64,000 bases of DNA from Cladopsammia gracilis (GCA_022457155.1 JAJGOT010000138.1:652001-716000); one strand, 5' to 3'; shown: positions 34,286 to 50,000, numbered from the stretch's first letter. The notes: generated by a model from the sequence alone, not told the origin. Translations and numbers: made by a program.

Positions 34286-37200
34286 GTATGCTATTAAGCA
34301 CATTATAACATATAAACCCCTTGATTAGCGATAGATTCTTTTCTATTTTCGCCGGATTGACTTGAGTGTGTTCTCGAAATTTTACAGACGGGTACATTTT
34401 CTTACGGTCTGTTCGAGGATTCATGAATCAAAAGTAGTAGTATAGTTTATACACTATAGAATGTGTGTAGTTTCTAAACACATTCTATACACATTAGAAC
34501 CTTTCTGTTCTTTCCATTAATTTTACTACATCCTACCACTGCAGTTAATGCATCCAACAGATAAAGCGAAATGTGAACTCTGTTTACAATTTTCGTTTGG
34601 CTATATAAATATCTCACGCATTCAAAATGAGGCTCTCGGTCCAACGATATACTGTAAAATTGTGAATTTGACTACACAGAGAAGGCTGCAGTAATGTTAT
34701 CGGTTTTCGTTTTATAGTGTGGCAGGTATTTATGTCGGTTTTGTTTGGAATTAGCATGTTGGAAACAAATTTATTATGCTTCCTAGGAATGTTTGTACAC
34801 CAAATAAAATAAAATAAAAAACAATAACAAATTTTGAAGAGGGTAGCGCCACACTTACTCTAGGTTAATTAGGGTGCCCCCCCCCCCCCCCCTATACAAT
34901 TTTGTATATGCCATCTACTACATTAGCCAACATTTCACAAAACTGTTACATAGTTTTAGCACTTAGAGCGTTGTCGGTTAGCTCATAGGGTCTCATAGGT
35001 TACCGTTTCAGTAGGATTATATTAAACGCTGCAGACGTCATTAAAGTACAAATCAGCTTAAAGACACGGTTCAATCGATCTTAAGAGATTTATGACTTGT
35101 TTCTAGAACAATTTATTTATTTAGCAGTTTTATTTAAACGGATGAGTGCGCCTTTGTCGCTTCGTTATCGCAATTTTCGTTCCAACTACCGGATCTCTGT
35201 GATCAAGAATCTTCAGATTCTCTGTGGTATTCTTAATTTCGCAAGCGTAATTGAAATACGAATATTTTTTAAATATTAAATTACCGTATGTTTTCGAACT
35301 TAACGCCTAAGGGCGCTTACTGAATTGAAGCCTAGCTAGTTGCTATGCAATATTAAGGAAAAAGCAGAAAGTCAGGCATACATAATAATTATATGGTCTG
35401 GATAATCGTTACGTGGTAATACCTGATCCTCTGTAAACATCCACATATCATTTTTGGCCGGTCATCAAGTGTTCACCGAGTTCGAAGGTTAATGTGGTAA
35501 TTGCATACACAACTCAACACTTGGCATGTACTGCTTGGCATGTACTGCTTGGCATGTACTGCTTGGCATGTACTGCTTGGCATGTACTGCTTGGCATGTA
35601 CTGCTTGGCATGCGTATAATGTTGGTGTAAATCCCTTTTGATTATAACCTTTACAGCCGTTTGATGAACTTAAAAGAAACACAAGTTGCAGAACTGGTTA
35701 TTCTGCCGAAGACAAGAATTTTAAATCACAAAGGAAATGATGTCGGGTGCTTGTTTATCAAAAGCAAACAAACAAACAAACTTTATCCCACACGAATGCA
35801 TAATTGAGTCATTGAAAAAATTGTATGAATTGTTCTGAATTGCGAAATTGACAACTCTGCCTGAAATTGACGTCAGTAGGTAGGAGTAACGGAAACAAAA
35901 AGAAATAACTTTTGTTAACAAACTGGCCCCGGTCGTTCAAGAGGTGGATAGCACTATCCACCGGATAAATCACTTTCCAGTGGATAACACATTCAATTAG
36001 TTCTGTTAATGCTTATCCATCGGATAGCGATGTATCCGGTGGGTAGCTCTGATCCACCTTTTGAACATCCGGGCCCTTCTCTATAATATTATCACTGACA
36101 AGGGACAATTTTATTTTCAGTAAATCCTCAGGTTATATTTGATTCAGCTGTCCATTACTGGCCTTTAAATCGTCACCATGGTATTGTGGATAGCAGAACC
36201 AATGCCACTGGAGTGAAACACGGCATAATCAACAATATTTTCTATAAAGGGCCAGGATACGGCTTTCTTCACATGGTCGGTAAGGCCTGGATAGACCTCG
36301 GAAACTTTACGGGCACATGTTTGGCGGATCCTGCGAGATGTCACCAAGCTCTAACTGTATTTCTTTGGCTGAAATATCAAAAAAGCAAATACAAAAGGTA
36401 CCTCGTTGGTACTTCGAGCCATCTTACCCATACAAAAGGCTTTACGATATATAAGGATTCCAATAAAAACGCGAAGGATTCTATTGTTGTGCGAGTGAAT
36501 GATGGTCAGCGGGAATGGACCGGAAACCTCACTCTCAAACACAACACGTGGTCGCATGTTGCCTTTACGTGGGATGCCAGATCAGGTTTGGCGTTGTTTC
36601 AAAACTGCCGCCAAATGGCTTTGGTCTCCGACAAAACACTTCAAACATCGACGAGAAGCAACCGATCAAATGTTCTGGAACACTTTTTGAGTCTTTCCGG
36701 AGGACAAGGAAATTACTCTAAAATGGGCGTGAAAGCGTCTTATGAAGACCTGACCGTGCTGTATAGAAAGATGGAACCACGTGAATGGGACTACATTTGT
36801 CATTATAAGTTAGGTCAGTTACTATTAGCACGAAAATATAATCCTTCTCTTTAATCATCGTTCCTATTCCTTCTCATTCATTGTCTTCCTTGTGCAGAGC
36901 TGGATTAACTTTGGAATATTATGTTGTGTTCACACTAGGGTGAAATGTGTTTACCGAGTCTAATCACGAATGAAACATGTTCCTCTATGAAAGTGTTCAC
37001 ATCAGGCGTCGCATCGCACGAAACATGATCGAAACATGTTTATTCTGAACATTATTTAAACTACCTCACGAGGTATGGAAAAAACCCAGACGAAACACGT
37101 TAGCGCAAATGTCGTCTTATTGTAAAACAGTGCATTTCTCTCCGTTCCCGATGCGAAGGGCTTGATAGGTGACATTAAACCACAAAATCATGCTCTAAAC

Positions 37201-38056
37201 ATGTTTTGGTGGTGTTTTTCGCGCGCCACTTTTTCAACCAATCAGAGGTAAAACCAAAACCAACCGTGACTTGCTCGCACGCCTTTTTCCGCGCTTGGTT
37301 TGGTGCCGGCCAAGTTCTGATTGGTTTATTGCATTGTTTGCGTCCGTTGTGATTGGTCAGAGTAATTACTTTGGTTTTGATTTTAATGCACTTAATAGCT
37401 AATTTTCGAGTTGCTTTTAGCCTCGTTTTCAAACCGAGGCCAAGTGCAATTCATATGAAAATGAGTTTTCTTTGACATGCAAATAAAAGTTATATCCATA
37501 TGAATGGTTTTGTACCTGGCCTCAGTTTGAAAAGGAGGCTAAGAGCAACTCGGAAATGGGCTATTGAAAACCGCTGTAATTACTAGATATAAACTGCGAC
37601 ATTTATAGTGTTAAGTAGTTCACTGTTAGATTTATGACGATCCGACAGGCGTTTTCTATAAGTATTCAAATTCAAGCCATTATAATACCGACACGTAGGG
37701 TATTAACGCAATCACTTTTTTTAATAGAGGCACCTCAGATAAACATCACTTGTCAGGGTTCCAAGAGATGGCTCATAATCAATTGGACTCCACCCCCAAT
37801 GACGTATGATATATTGACCGGGTACAATGTGTGGTACTGGGGCGAGTCTTTCAATTGGTCAAATATATTGGTGGAAAGAGAGAGCACTTCACTTAATCTC
37901 ACTGATTTGGGTGAGTATGAGAATGTACCGATGTGTAATATTACTATTATATACAGTTCACATTGCCACAGGATAACAAACAGTTTACTTTTTGGTGCAA
38001 TCGAACACTGAAGTCTGTCCGTAAGTTGTCTGAATTTACGAGGTTTGGCAAAGAAA

Positions 38057-38091
<35 letters not shown>

Positions 38092-41000
38092 ATAGGCTCT
38101 ATTTAACGAGGATTACACTTATGGGTTACCATCCATTTTCCTACACAGACGTGGTCACTTAAAGAAACGTTTCGTTGTTTTACTACCGTAAATCCTCCAT
38201 TAACCCTCCCCCCCCCCCCCCCCCCCCCGCTTTCCAATAAGCAACCCTCCTTATACAAATTAAATTTTTATTTTGCAGATCCAGGATCCTCGTATAAATT
38301 TTATGTTCAAAACGTATTCCGTTTCGGCTTAGGAAACTCAAGCAGCACGATTGAATGCAGAACAGAAACCGAAGGTACTTATAACATGATACAATTTATT
38401 GTGTTTTTCTTCCTGTGTTTAGTCGCTGTAGCAGTATTCAGCAGTCTCCGTAGGGTGTGTAGAGTCGCTAGGCTATGACTCTGAAGTACGTCTTGTATGT
38501 CCACTGTAGGCGGTTGAAACTGGGCTGAGTTGATAATTACTCTACCTAGTGTAAATAAAATGTTTACAAGTGCTCTCCCCGCAAACATCCCCTCCGTCAG
38601 CAGTCGTTTTTCTTTCCTTCGCGGACCATGTTTCCTTAAAACTGAACGCCTAAAACAGGCTACTGTAAATCAAAAAGTGCTCCAGAGTTTAAATGATTGC
38701 TATCTATCTTCTGGATTAGTTTTGAACCCGCCGTTGAATGTCAGTGTTGAGAAGACATCATCTGATGCAGTACTGATCAAATGGATTGCACCTCCAAATA
38801 GTTCTGAAGATATTTTGGGATACAAGGTGAGTACGTGAGTATGTGAATATAACAAATTACAATGCCGAGAATATGAGTATCGCCAATCGCAAATTACAAA
38901 TTCTAGAGAGAATATATATACAAATATTACAGCGAAGATTTCCGAAGCTAATGCCAACAAATCAGACTACCCTAATGCATGGCTTCCGAGAGTTACCGAA
39001 TGATTTTGACAAAGACTCGGATCACCGAGGATTTCCAAAGAAGTTCAGGCAAGTTATAACCTAAACAAACCACAATAATGATGATTCACACGCTTATTTA
39101 TTCCAAACCGCGTTGAAATCATATGATTACCAAAACTAACCGTCAGTTTGAGCACTTATTGATCCATGATTTCTGTAAACCAGTTCAACTAATTGCTTAT
39201 TATTACTTATTATTACTGCAGATTACGTATAGTACTTTGGACTCTGACAAAAATACCAACATTGTTAACGTGAGAGCTGTGACGTCATTTCTTCTCACGG
39301 GACTGCACAGGAACACCAGTTACAACGTACAGGTGGCAAGTTTTGGCGACACGCGATTTCTGCCCAGCCATCCAGCCTCAGTAACAGTGAAAACAGATTA
39401 TAATGGTAAGGATAAAACATAATGTGCTTTTGATATGTACTTTATACATACATACATACTTTATTACCTTTCCCCAAAGGGGCTTTTCAAAGATAATTAA
39501 AACTAACTAACAAGAATAATCGCAAAATAACTAATTACATTATGATCAAAAATATAAATCGTATTTACAAAGATAAATTGAATTAATTAAGTTAAGATTC
39601 TAAAAATTCCTTAAGAAGCTTGCGCTTTAAAACTTTCTTAAAAACCGAGACAGATTTACTAAATTTTAAAATAGGGTCCAAAGAGTTCCAAATGTTAACA
39701 GTGCGATAATAAAATGTCCTCTGGCCAGAAGCAGTTCTAAATAAAGGAATGTTTAATTGTTCAGAATTTCTAGTTTCACGCTTAATAAATTTAGATATCA
39801 AGCAGTCGGGGGCACAGCCTGTCATACACTTAAAGGCCAGGGTGGCACTCCGATAATAAAGCTGGCTAGATACTGGCAACCAATTTAACTTTTTTAGTGC
39901 GGGGGTGACATGGTCATATTTTCGCGTGCCGCTTACAATTCTACTGGCAAAGTTTTGTACAGATTGCAGTTTATCTATATTAAAATTAGAAGTGTTTACC
40001 CAGACATTAGAACAATAAAAGAATTTACTAAAAACTAGCGCGTTAATAACTGTAATAAGAATACTTTTATCAAGTGAGTGTTTAACACGATTAATCTGTC
40101 TAAGACAGGACATGCAGGAGGAAACGGTTTTAATTATATGTTCGTTATATGATAAGTTGGGATCCAATGTCACCCCAAGGTCCTTTGCAGCTTGGACTGG
40201 CACAAGTACATTCCCCAGCAATGATAAAGAGAAATTTTGCAATCTTGGTAGCATTTGTCTACTGCCAAATACCAGTAGTTTAGTCTTTATCGGATTCAGC
40301 AATAAATAGTTGTTTAAGCACCAGTTGCGTACGTTTATTAAATCCTCGTTCATATCAGTTATAGCATTTAATTTGTCTTCAAGCTTAAAAGATACGAATA
40401 GTTTTGTGTCGTCAACGTAACACTGTGCGCTGCTTTTCTGTGGAACAGTCGGGAGGTCATTTACATAAATGTTAAAAAGAAGTGGACCTAAGATGCTCCC
40501 TTGCGGCACACCGCTGATAACGGGCAGAAGCTCAGACACAGTGGAATTTATTCGTACATATTGCTGCCTATTGCTGAGGTAACTGCGGAACCATTGTAAA
40601 CAGGAGTAAGAGGCGCCGACGTCTTTCAACTTAGATATTAATATGTCGTGACTAATGCTGTCAAAGGCTTTACTCATGTCTAATAGTACCATGGCCGTTA
40701 GTTTCTTTTGATCAATGGCGCTGAGTATCGCGTCAGTGGTGTAAAGTACAGAAGTGTCGGTCGAATACCATTTTTTATTTCCACTTTGGTCCTTTGTTAG
40801 CCTTTCCCTTGAGAGAAGATAGGATGTGAATTGATTATGAGCAACCCTTTCACAGATCTTTGAGAGAACAGGTAACAACGAGATAGGTCTGTTATTGTTT
40901 GATTTTTCGTGATCACCTTCTTTGGGGATTGGAGTAACTTCAGCAATTTTCCAAACAGAAGGGAAAGTTGAAGAAACAAAAGAGGCGTTAACAATAGATG

Positions 41001-44000
41001 TGATTGTAGGTAGGATAGGAGCGAGGCAGTCTTTGATAACACGGATAGGAATCTTGTCATTCCCAGGGGCCTTGTTTGAAGGCATCGAATATATTATGTC
41101 AGCTATTTGCTTTTCATTAGTGACACCGAATGCAAACTGTTCAGACAATGGGTATTGTCTTGGAGTAAACCAGTTGTCGTTATGTTCAAAGTTGCATTCA
41201 TTAGCCAAGGAATTTATTTTGTTTACAGTATTTTGACCAACAGAGACGAAAAAACTCGTTAAACTCATCAGCAACAGTTATGGTTGCTTTATGGTTGCTT
41301 TATGGTGTTTATGGTGGTGTGTCAGGAAGGCAAATATGTCCTGTACTGGGCAGAATGGAGTTGCCTACTTAGTCAGTAAATAGTATATTTTCTTTCAAAA
41401 ATGGACGAGTAACCAGGATAAGACATACTAACAAATTCAAAAAACGTTCTCGGGGTAAAAAGTTTGAAATATATGAGCTTTCGATTACCAGTCTGCAATC
41501 TTTGACAAATAATGAATAAAAAGCGCGAACATGGAAATACTTAAGGTAAAAAGTGTCAAGTAGGATAAATAAAATAGAAAAAATAAAAATACTTTTGGGG
41601 TAATAAAATGCTAATACGAAGTTCTTAAAATAATTGAATATTGTCTAGGTAATTGTTTCGAGTTATTGTCTGCTTCGTTTATAATTGCGTTATGCCAAGA
41701 TTCTAGTGTTTTCCTTACGCGAAAGTTTCCTTTGTCGTAGGACACCCAAGCGTAATGTTTGCATTTTAATGATATTTGAAAATATAACTAAAGACACTGT
41801 ATGGAATTTCGAATTGAACGTTTTAAGCAATATATAAAATCAAAATTGCTGAATAAAATCGTTGAAACATACATTGGTGTTGTGTTCTATCTTTATACAG
41901 TGTTTCTACGCTATTTGAGCAATTTTTAGTCCATCTAATGTACAGCTGTAACTGAAAGGAAGGAGAGTTTGGTAGCTTTCGGCGTTCGACACGTGTCCAC
42001 AAGTGGCTCATTTTTCGCACAAAAGTAGGCGCTTTTCCCATTCTGGCTGGTCGTCATCACAGAAGAATAACGTTAAATTGCGTTTCTTCGAACAAATTGA
42101 ACATCCCTCGCTATTGTGACGAATAAGCCGCTACACAAAATCACAAAGCACTTCAAAATAGGCGCCATAAATCCGCGAAGAACAGAATAGACCTCCGATG
42201 CGCGGTCAGCACTGGGCACCAGAGTAAAATCAAAGCGCAACAGGGAAGGGCAAAAATGACAGTTGACAAAATTGAACATGCCCTTCCCTGTTGCGGTTTG
42301 ATTTTACTCTGGTGCCCAGTGCTGACCGCGCATCGGAGGTCTATTCTGTTCTTCGCGGATTTATGGCGCCTATTTTAAGTGCCTTGTGATTTTGTGGAGC
42401 GGCTTATTCGTCACAATAACAAGGGATGTTCAATTTGTTCGAAGAAATGCAATTTAACGTTATTCTACTGTGATGACGAACAGTATGTTTCTACTTGACA
42501 CTTTTTTCCGTATGTATTTCCATGTTCGCACTTTTTATTCATTATTTGACAAAGATTGCAGACTGGCAATCGAAAGCTCGTATATTTTAAACTTGTTAAC
42601 CAGAGAACGTTTTTTGAATTTGCTAGTATATTTTCTGTTTAGTAGCATTTTAGCGGATTTGTCGGTAAAAATGAATGAAGCAAGCATAGGTCTCGCCGTT
42701 CTCGTCAGATTATCAACATAATGAACCATAGTGAGTGCAGGGCCCGGTTGTTCGAAAGCCGATTAACGCTAATCCCGGATTAAAAGTTAACCCAGGATTT
42801 CATTTCTCTGTTTAACAATGTCTTCAAAAGGTCATTTATAGCTATTAGTGAAGACAACTTAAAGTCGAAACTGAAGGGCAGAAAACTTTGGAAAATTTTC
42901 AATTGTTGAGTTGTTTAACTGGATTCAAAATTGATGCTAATCCTGAGTGAGCTTAATCGTGCTTTGAACAACTCGGCCCAGGTGAATAGTGTCTAGTAAC
43001 ACTAATTTAACTAAACTATTTTGGAATAATGACAAACCGGCCAACAGGAAAACTAAAAGAAACAAGACAGGATTTCCTTCTATAAGTTTCTTAGTTATAT
43101 CCGATGAACGCGGTCAACACAACTGAATAACGTGCAACATTTATAGTAATAATTCACACTGAATCACCAAAACACATGATTAATTGAAACGTTGTCGTAT
43201 CAAGAAATGGTCCATTGTACCGGGTCAAATTCGCACATTAAGATTTAAACAATACTAGGTCTTTTGTTTTAAGTGACATTGCCGAAATCACGCCGAAAAG
43301 TTCGTGTATGATCGCAAAATCTTCGGCTTGACAACCTGAGCGCGTGCATCTTTCCGAAATAGACTCATAAAACTGGTTCGGTCTAAGATTTTCGTTTTCA
43401 TTTCGGTAGAATGTGCGCTCATACAAGCGCACTTTAGCGCAACGGTGTGACTTTTAGGGAGGTGTTATTTTTTTGCTTCAAAACGCCATGTGCATTCATG
43501 AATAAAGATAAAAACATATTTACATAAACAATTATTTTCCGCGGCGTAAGATTTAAATGCTTTCACCTCGGAACTAAAAGCCGTAGTAAAACAAAAATCC
43601 AAAATAAAACGAATTGAGTACATTGCTGGTTTGTTATCCGATGAAAGTAGCTGCCGTTAGCCTCGCAAAGTAGACTTTCAGGCATGAGGAATAAAGCAAC
43701 ACGTTCACGTAACAACTGTTTGCGCGGCTACAAGATTTTAATGATTTATAAATGAGAACGAAGCTCGTTTAATTTAAACCTTAAGAACGTAACCAATGTG
43801 TTATTGTCAGAGGAATTTTTATGCTTCGCTGTTGTTAGTTTGTCGTGTCAGTTATAGCTCTGTGCCTCCCTCACGGGGGAACTTGCCACTTAGCTCGGTC
43901 CCGCCGAAGATTCATCGGAAATTTTGAATTTCCCTCGCTTGTTATAAGCCATTGTTTCACCGTTGATCGTTTTTGCCCTTACATGGACAAAAACGATCAT

Positions 44001-47000
44001 GAATACAATAGCTATTGTTGTCGAATTTGACCCGCTTTTCTTGATACGGTATGCATTATTTAGAACCTTCTGAGCTTATTATTGGTTTGATTTGTACTTT
44101 TTATTCTAAATCAACCTTGCACTTTAATTTAGAACTGACAATAAAAAAGTTTCATTGGAAGAATTGTCTTTTTTTCTTTTAAATAGTAAATGTAGATATT
44201 TTAGGTGTGTTCCCGTGTCTGATGCTCTGAACGTTTTAAACGTTGTTTTGTAAATAGATGTCTTTTTAATTTTCTATAGAGTTAGTCAATTTTATTATAT
44301 TTAGTGCTTAGGATTTAATGTAAACTCACACGTCTGTTTGCTGAGTTCAGTAAAGACTTATCTACTACTTCATAAGCTTATGTAAATCACTTCTTTACTT
44401 TGTAGATAAAACTTCGGTGACTGAAACCTTCCTACAATTCATAAGCGATCACATTCGATTGACATGGAGAAAACCACGTGATAAATACAAGGAGTTTTCT
44501 TACCGAGCGTTTGCGAAATGGAAAAGTCAGGAAGGAATAAAGGACATGAAACAAGTTTATGCTGGAAATGCAACCTCTTGTGATTTCGTTCTTCAATTCG
44601 GTATCCCAGATGATCTCAAATTTTATGTGATGGCGTATGTAGTGCGAGAAATTCCTCTCATTCCTGTTGTTGGTATGTATATGATTGTATGAAATGTTTC
44701 GGCGAGATACCTCGATATCATAGTAGTCATGGAAACCTATCTTAAACCTTAAAGTCCCAATAGTACACAGCATCAAATTTCTCCTCGTAGTATCAATCAG
44801 AGAGGTCATGAAAATGAAGGATATCATCACCCAAGATGAATTCTCTTGACATTTTAACATCTTCCCACTACTGCTATGACAAATGTATGAAAAGGAAAGA
44901 TAAAGGGTTGAACGAAACTGTTAACAATGAGTAGAGTCCTTGGAGTCTGCGCAGTTTTCAATAGCGACGCAATAAAAATTATAACCCAAGCATCAGCGCG
45001 TGCGCGTGTGCTTGCTCTGATGTTTTTTAAGTTGGTTCCGTTCTCATGTTGACAGATTTCAAAGTGCTGTTATGTTAGCGCTTATGGGTGCATCATTATT
45101 AAAGAACATCATGATGCTTAATTCTACGATTTGTACAGAACTGATAAAATTGGTAGAAAAATAACAATTGTGCATTTTTCCTATTAAGCCCCGGCTCGTT
45201 TTAATAAGCCTACCTTTAAGGGATAAAAATATATATGAAATGGAAAAATAGAAACCTTCTGATTCTGACGACTCCGATTCCGTCGAGCTTGTGACTCCAT
45301 TGTTTGATTTTCACTTGCGCCCTTACGATTCCGACTCCAAATCCGTCGCTAGTAAAAAAAAACGGTGAAAAGCAGCCTTTAGCTTTCACAGCCATGTGAA
45401 GCGTTCAGCAACTGAGTGATTACTCAATTTAAGAAAGTTTTCGCCACTTACTCACAACAACAATAATTAATGGATTTCTTTCACGTCATAACGAGAGCCT
45501 GAATTTTTTTATTGCAATTTGTAGAGCCTCCGAGAGATGTCATCATCGTCTCCGTGAGTTGGTCTCACGTGACTGTTAACTGGACTTCGCCATTTAACGG
45601 AACAGCGGTGGATTTTGCTGATTCGTATCGCGTAGAAGCCAGAACAAACAAAGAAAAGATTGTAATCACAACAACTAAGACGCATGCTCGTATTGATGGC
45701 CTGAAACAACTGACCTTATATTTGCTGAACGTGCAGGCATGGAACGGACTGGGTTATGGTCCCTTTCTGGACACTGATCTGTTCTTCAGAACGCCAGGTA
45801 ACTGGTTTAGTGTCAATCACCTTTTCTAAACTAATTGATCTTTTCCACACCTTTTAAAATTCAATATGGGGTTTCAGTCTTAAAAAAACACATTCCATTG
45901 TGATTCACGGATTTGCCATGCGCAAATAAAGAATGAGTGTTGATGATAGTAAAGAAGCTGCCAAGAAATTTAACTATTTCAGAAACTAGCTGGAAACCAA
46001 TGTTGATAAGCAATTAACAAGCTGTTCATCTTATTGCAAACTTTGACTCCTACACAAGCGATTTTCGAAAAGCTGTCTTCTTTCTGCGACAGTTGAAAGG
46101 TGAATTGAAAACCAAATTAAAGGCTCCTAACAGCCAACCCGTGAATAAGAAATGCTAACACACAACGCAATATTTCGGTAAGCTTATGTTTTCACACTGA
46201 CACGGTTCGATATTTTTTTAAAAAAATTGACCGTAAGGATTTTTGACGAACGCAAAAAAAGGAGATCACTTTCATAATGTCCAGTTCGAGGGGAAAAAAG
46301 AAGAGTCACGGGCGTGAATTGAACCCAGGACTCCCAAGTGCAAATCCGGCGCCTTTGCCCACGAGGCCATCGAGGAACACATGCTCAATTAAGACTAAAT
46401 TTTGTAATTTCAAGGTAGATACGCATCAAAACGCGTGTCTCGATTAGACAATCCTTGTAGCTCGATTTTGATGTTGCATTAAAGACTCCAAATGCAAAAC
46501 ATCTTTAAACTTATTGTTGTTTATATTCGTTTACAACAAATTAGTTATTGTTATCGCTAGATTCACGCTGTTCTTGTTACATTTGTAACAAAGCATTACG
46601 TCACTAAATTTACAGCTGATGGAGGGAGTGAGGGAGTGAGTGAGTGAGTGAGTGAACTAGCCACCGTTACCGATAACCCGTTCATTACGCTTGCGCGTAT
46701 TCACGGGTTTAAAAGATCTGATGCTCCAACAGATTTTGAACACATGACAGACCTGCTATCGTATCAGCTGAGAAAAGCTATCGTATCAGCTGAGAAAAGG
46801 CACTCACTCAGATATTAGTAATACAGAAGGGTAGATAGGTGATGTCTTGATATATTTCCAGATTCTTCCAATCACCTTTCATAATAATTTCTTTCATTTT
46901 GTAAAGAGAAAGTGTGTGTATGTAAAAAGGGTTACTGTTCTTGACATACGTGAAATTCTCCGCAGATCACGACGAGTGTTCAGATAGTTCTCACATGTGT

Positions 47001-50000
47001 GACGTGAATGCAGCTTGTATCAACACTATAGGCTCGTATACCTGTGAGTGCAAACTGGGCTTTACAGGAGATGGCAGAAATTGCGAGGGTGAGTCACGTG
47101 ACAGGCAACATCATTTAACGGTAATTGGTACTAAAAAGTTCGGTGGTTGGGTGGTGAAATAAAAGTCAAAGTTTATATAAAAATCCAAACGTTTCGGGGT
47201 TTGACATCCACTGGTGATTTAGCACTGGTTTAACTTCCGACTCACCAAATGTAACGAGCCAGGTTTTGACAAACTGCTAAATATTCGATTTAGCACCTTT
47301 GCTTATACACAAAATTCTTCTAGAACTTAAGAAGAAAATATCAAGCGATTCCTCAAGGGAGACCAATCCATAAACAATTTTTAATCAATTTTTCTCAGAC
47401 ACAATCGAGAGGAACTTGAATCAAATGGGCAATCTTTTCAAGTTGCAATCCATTTTTTTCATCCCCAGGCCATCTGCAGTTAGTTCAGTGCAGTAGTAGA
47501 GTGACTGTTAACAAAACTGCTCAATTATTTGTAGGTTTCCGTTGATCGTCATAGTGATACTAAAAATACGTGACGTTGCCCCTTTAACGATTAATTTAGC
47601 GATGATCAAATCCTAACGCTTTGTTGCGTACCATTTTTTGAAACAATTTCTCATCAGTTTGTGATTTGAACGTCACGAGAATGCGTCAGCTATCACTGTA
47701 GTAGACATCTGTTTAGAAAGGCGTTTAAAGCTATGTGTGCATATTATAATGCTTAATTTCCTAATCATCACGAAAAAGCTGATGAAAAAAGATTAAAATA
47801 TTGTTTAAATATTGTGCAGATATTCCTGAAGGATTAAGTGACGATTACTTCTGCCCGAATGATAATCTTGCTGACATTGAATGGAGACGAACTTTAACGA
47901 AGCGTCAACAAGTGACCGCTTGTCCTCAAGGAACTGTGGGTAATAAAACGTTTCTATTTACGTTATACACCAAATTGAAGAAACGTTGACTCGTGAAAAG
48001 CATGAACCATGAACGGTGAGACCGAATGGGATTCTGGGTAGGCAGCATTGGCAAGCTAGTAATATTCTATTTCTTGATAATCAAGATGTTTTCTTTGTTT
48101 GAGACATTTATGAGCATGATGATTTATGCATCCTGTGTTAATATAATGTATATTCTGTCACAGACGAAGATTAATTTTTCCAACTTCCCAGTAAACCTTT
48201 GGGTCGCATCGTTCATGGTTTATGCTTTTCACCCGACAACGTTTCTTCAATTTGGTGTATACGTGAAAACAGAATGTACCTTGTGGTAATGTAACTAGTT
48301 ATGTTCTTTTCACATGCATGCATGAAGGGGCGTGGGGGGGGGGGGGGGGGGGGGACTCAGCGGGAAAAAAGGGGAGGGGAAGTGAAAGTGTTAGAGTTTA
48401 CCTTGCCATGATGTGCTGCGATAGCACCAGCATCCCCGTCCCAGCATTTCCTGTCGCAAAGAAGTAAGCAATGCATGCCTAGTAGAGTTTTCCTCGCTAT
48501 GACGTGCTGCGACACTACCAGCATCCAGTTATTACCTGTCGCAAAGAAGTAAGCAATGCATCCCTAGTAAAGCATATCTCTATTTATAAAATAGAAAAAA
48601 GTCTCGTCTTGCAACGATATTAAAAATAAGAAACTAAGATTTCGGTTTCAATTTGTGAGGTGTTTGCCGTATGAGGGTCCGATATTGTACTTTGTTTTTA
48701 TAATTTTATGGATAGACAAGTATATGTATATATTTTTACTTTTTTCTCTTCTTTTTTAAGGCATGGCTATGAGATACTGCTCAGGAAATCCCGCGGTCTG
48801 GGAGCTACCTGACCTTAGTAACTGTGTTTCAAAATGGATGGCAGATATAAGTGAACAGGTAAGATGTAAAAGGTTTCAAGTGGATTTAATTTCAAGCGTT
48901 ACACTAAAATAGAATCATTTTTGTAAAACAACTGACAACATAGTTTGGTTTCTTTTTTAATAAGAACAATTTATATGCACAAGAGTAATAAAACTGACGT
49001 TTTGCCATTACAACGTGAATAAAAATGTCTTTCTCGGTTCATCGAAAAGCAAATTAATTCTTGCTACATGTCACATTATATTGACTCCATTTGTAGAAAA
49101 AAAAACTTTAAAACTCAGGTAATTTAGTTGTGGTTGAAAATGTTTCCATCTTTCTAAGATGATATGGGATATATCAGTTCGTTCGTTATATATTTTTTTA
49201 TTGATTCTTTTAGTCTGTTATCCCTGTCTGTTATCCTACTTTCGTCAAAATATAATATTTCATTGCGCATTGTTTATTTTCAGCTAAATAATCCAAACGT
49301 CAGTCTATCTTTACTCGCCAATCAGCTATCAAATCTGACAGATGTCAAGTCTGGGAAGCCATTATATGCTGGAGATCTGAAACTTCTTGTCGACGTCATT
49401 GGTCAGTTATCACAGAGGGGACCTGGACCTAGCAAAAACAACAGCACCCAGGATACGTCACAGACCTTTGTAAAGGTGAAATTAATGTTCTGGTATATAA
49501 CATGATATAACAAATTCCAATATATGACAAAACACACTATGTGGTCTCAGTGATGACAGACATTTCAAGCCAGTCCAGGGCTTTTTACCCACTTCCTCTT
49601 CCATATTTCATATCTCATGAAAGTGTCGGATTGGATATCGCAATCCCACGGGATTAGTGTTCTCTCCTTCGTGGAACGCAAATTAGACTGCTAGCTGTCC
49701 CTTTTCAATCAGTCAAGCGGGCGAGTTAATTACGAAGTCTAGCTCGGCGAGACTGGAGCGAGCGAATGAGCAGAGGGGAAATTGAGGAACGCAAATATTA
49801 CTTATGACCTGCTAATACTTCAGCTTGTGAGTGGTGAACTGAAAGAACATTTCGTCCTCTTCTTTTGCCAGGCTGTTGTTGGCACTGCGAGCAACATTTT
49901 AGATCACAAACATCTTCAGTCCTGGAATTATATGCCCAAGGTAAGATGTCGCAACATAACGGAGATATATGAACACATGTCCTACTTTCCATCGGAATAT

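Noticed and set aside
35520..35612. CRISPR-like repeat array
   Set aside because: The 14-bp units are directly abutting with no spacers, in an animal intron; it is a minisatellite.
42073..42279. Open frame in the foldback arm
   Set aside because: Explained by the palindrome; no domain and no support from the opposite arm.
44432..44860. 142-codon minus-strand frame
   Set aside because: Antisense shadow over aGPCR exon 7 and its intron.
46305..46385. Possible tRNA gene (minus)
   Set aside because: Same reasoning: box motifs without a complete cloverleaf, continuous with a SINE-like body.
48026..48289. 87-codon plus-strand frame in intron 10
   Set aside because: Hydrophobic low-complexity composition, no splice-compatible context with the receptor exons and no family resemblance.
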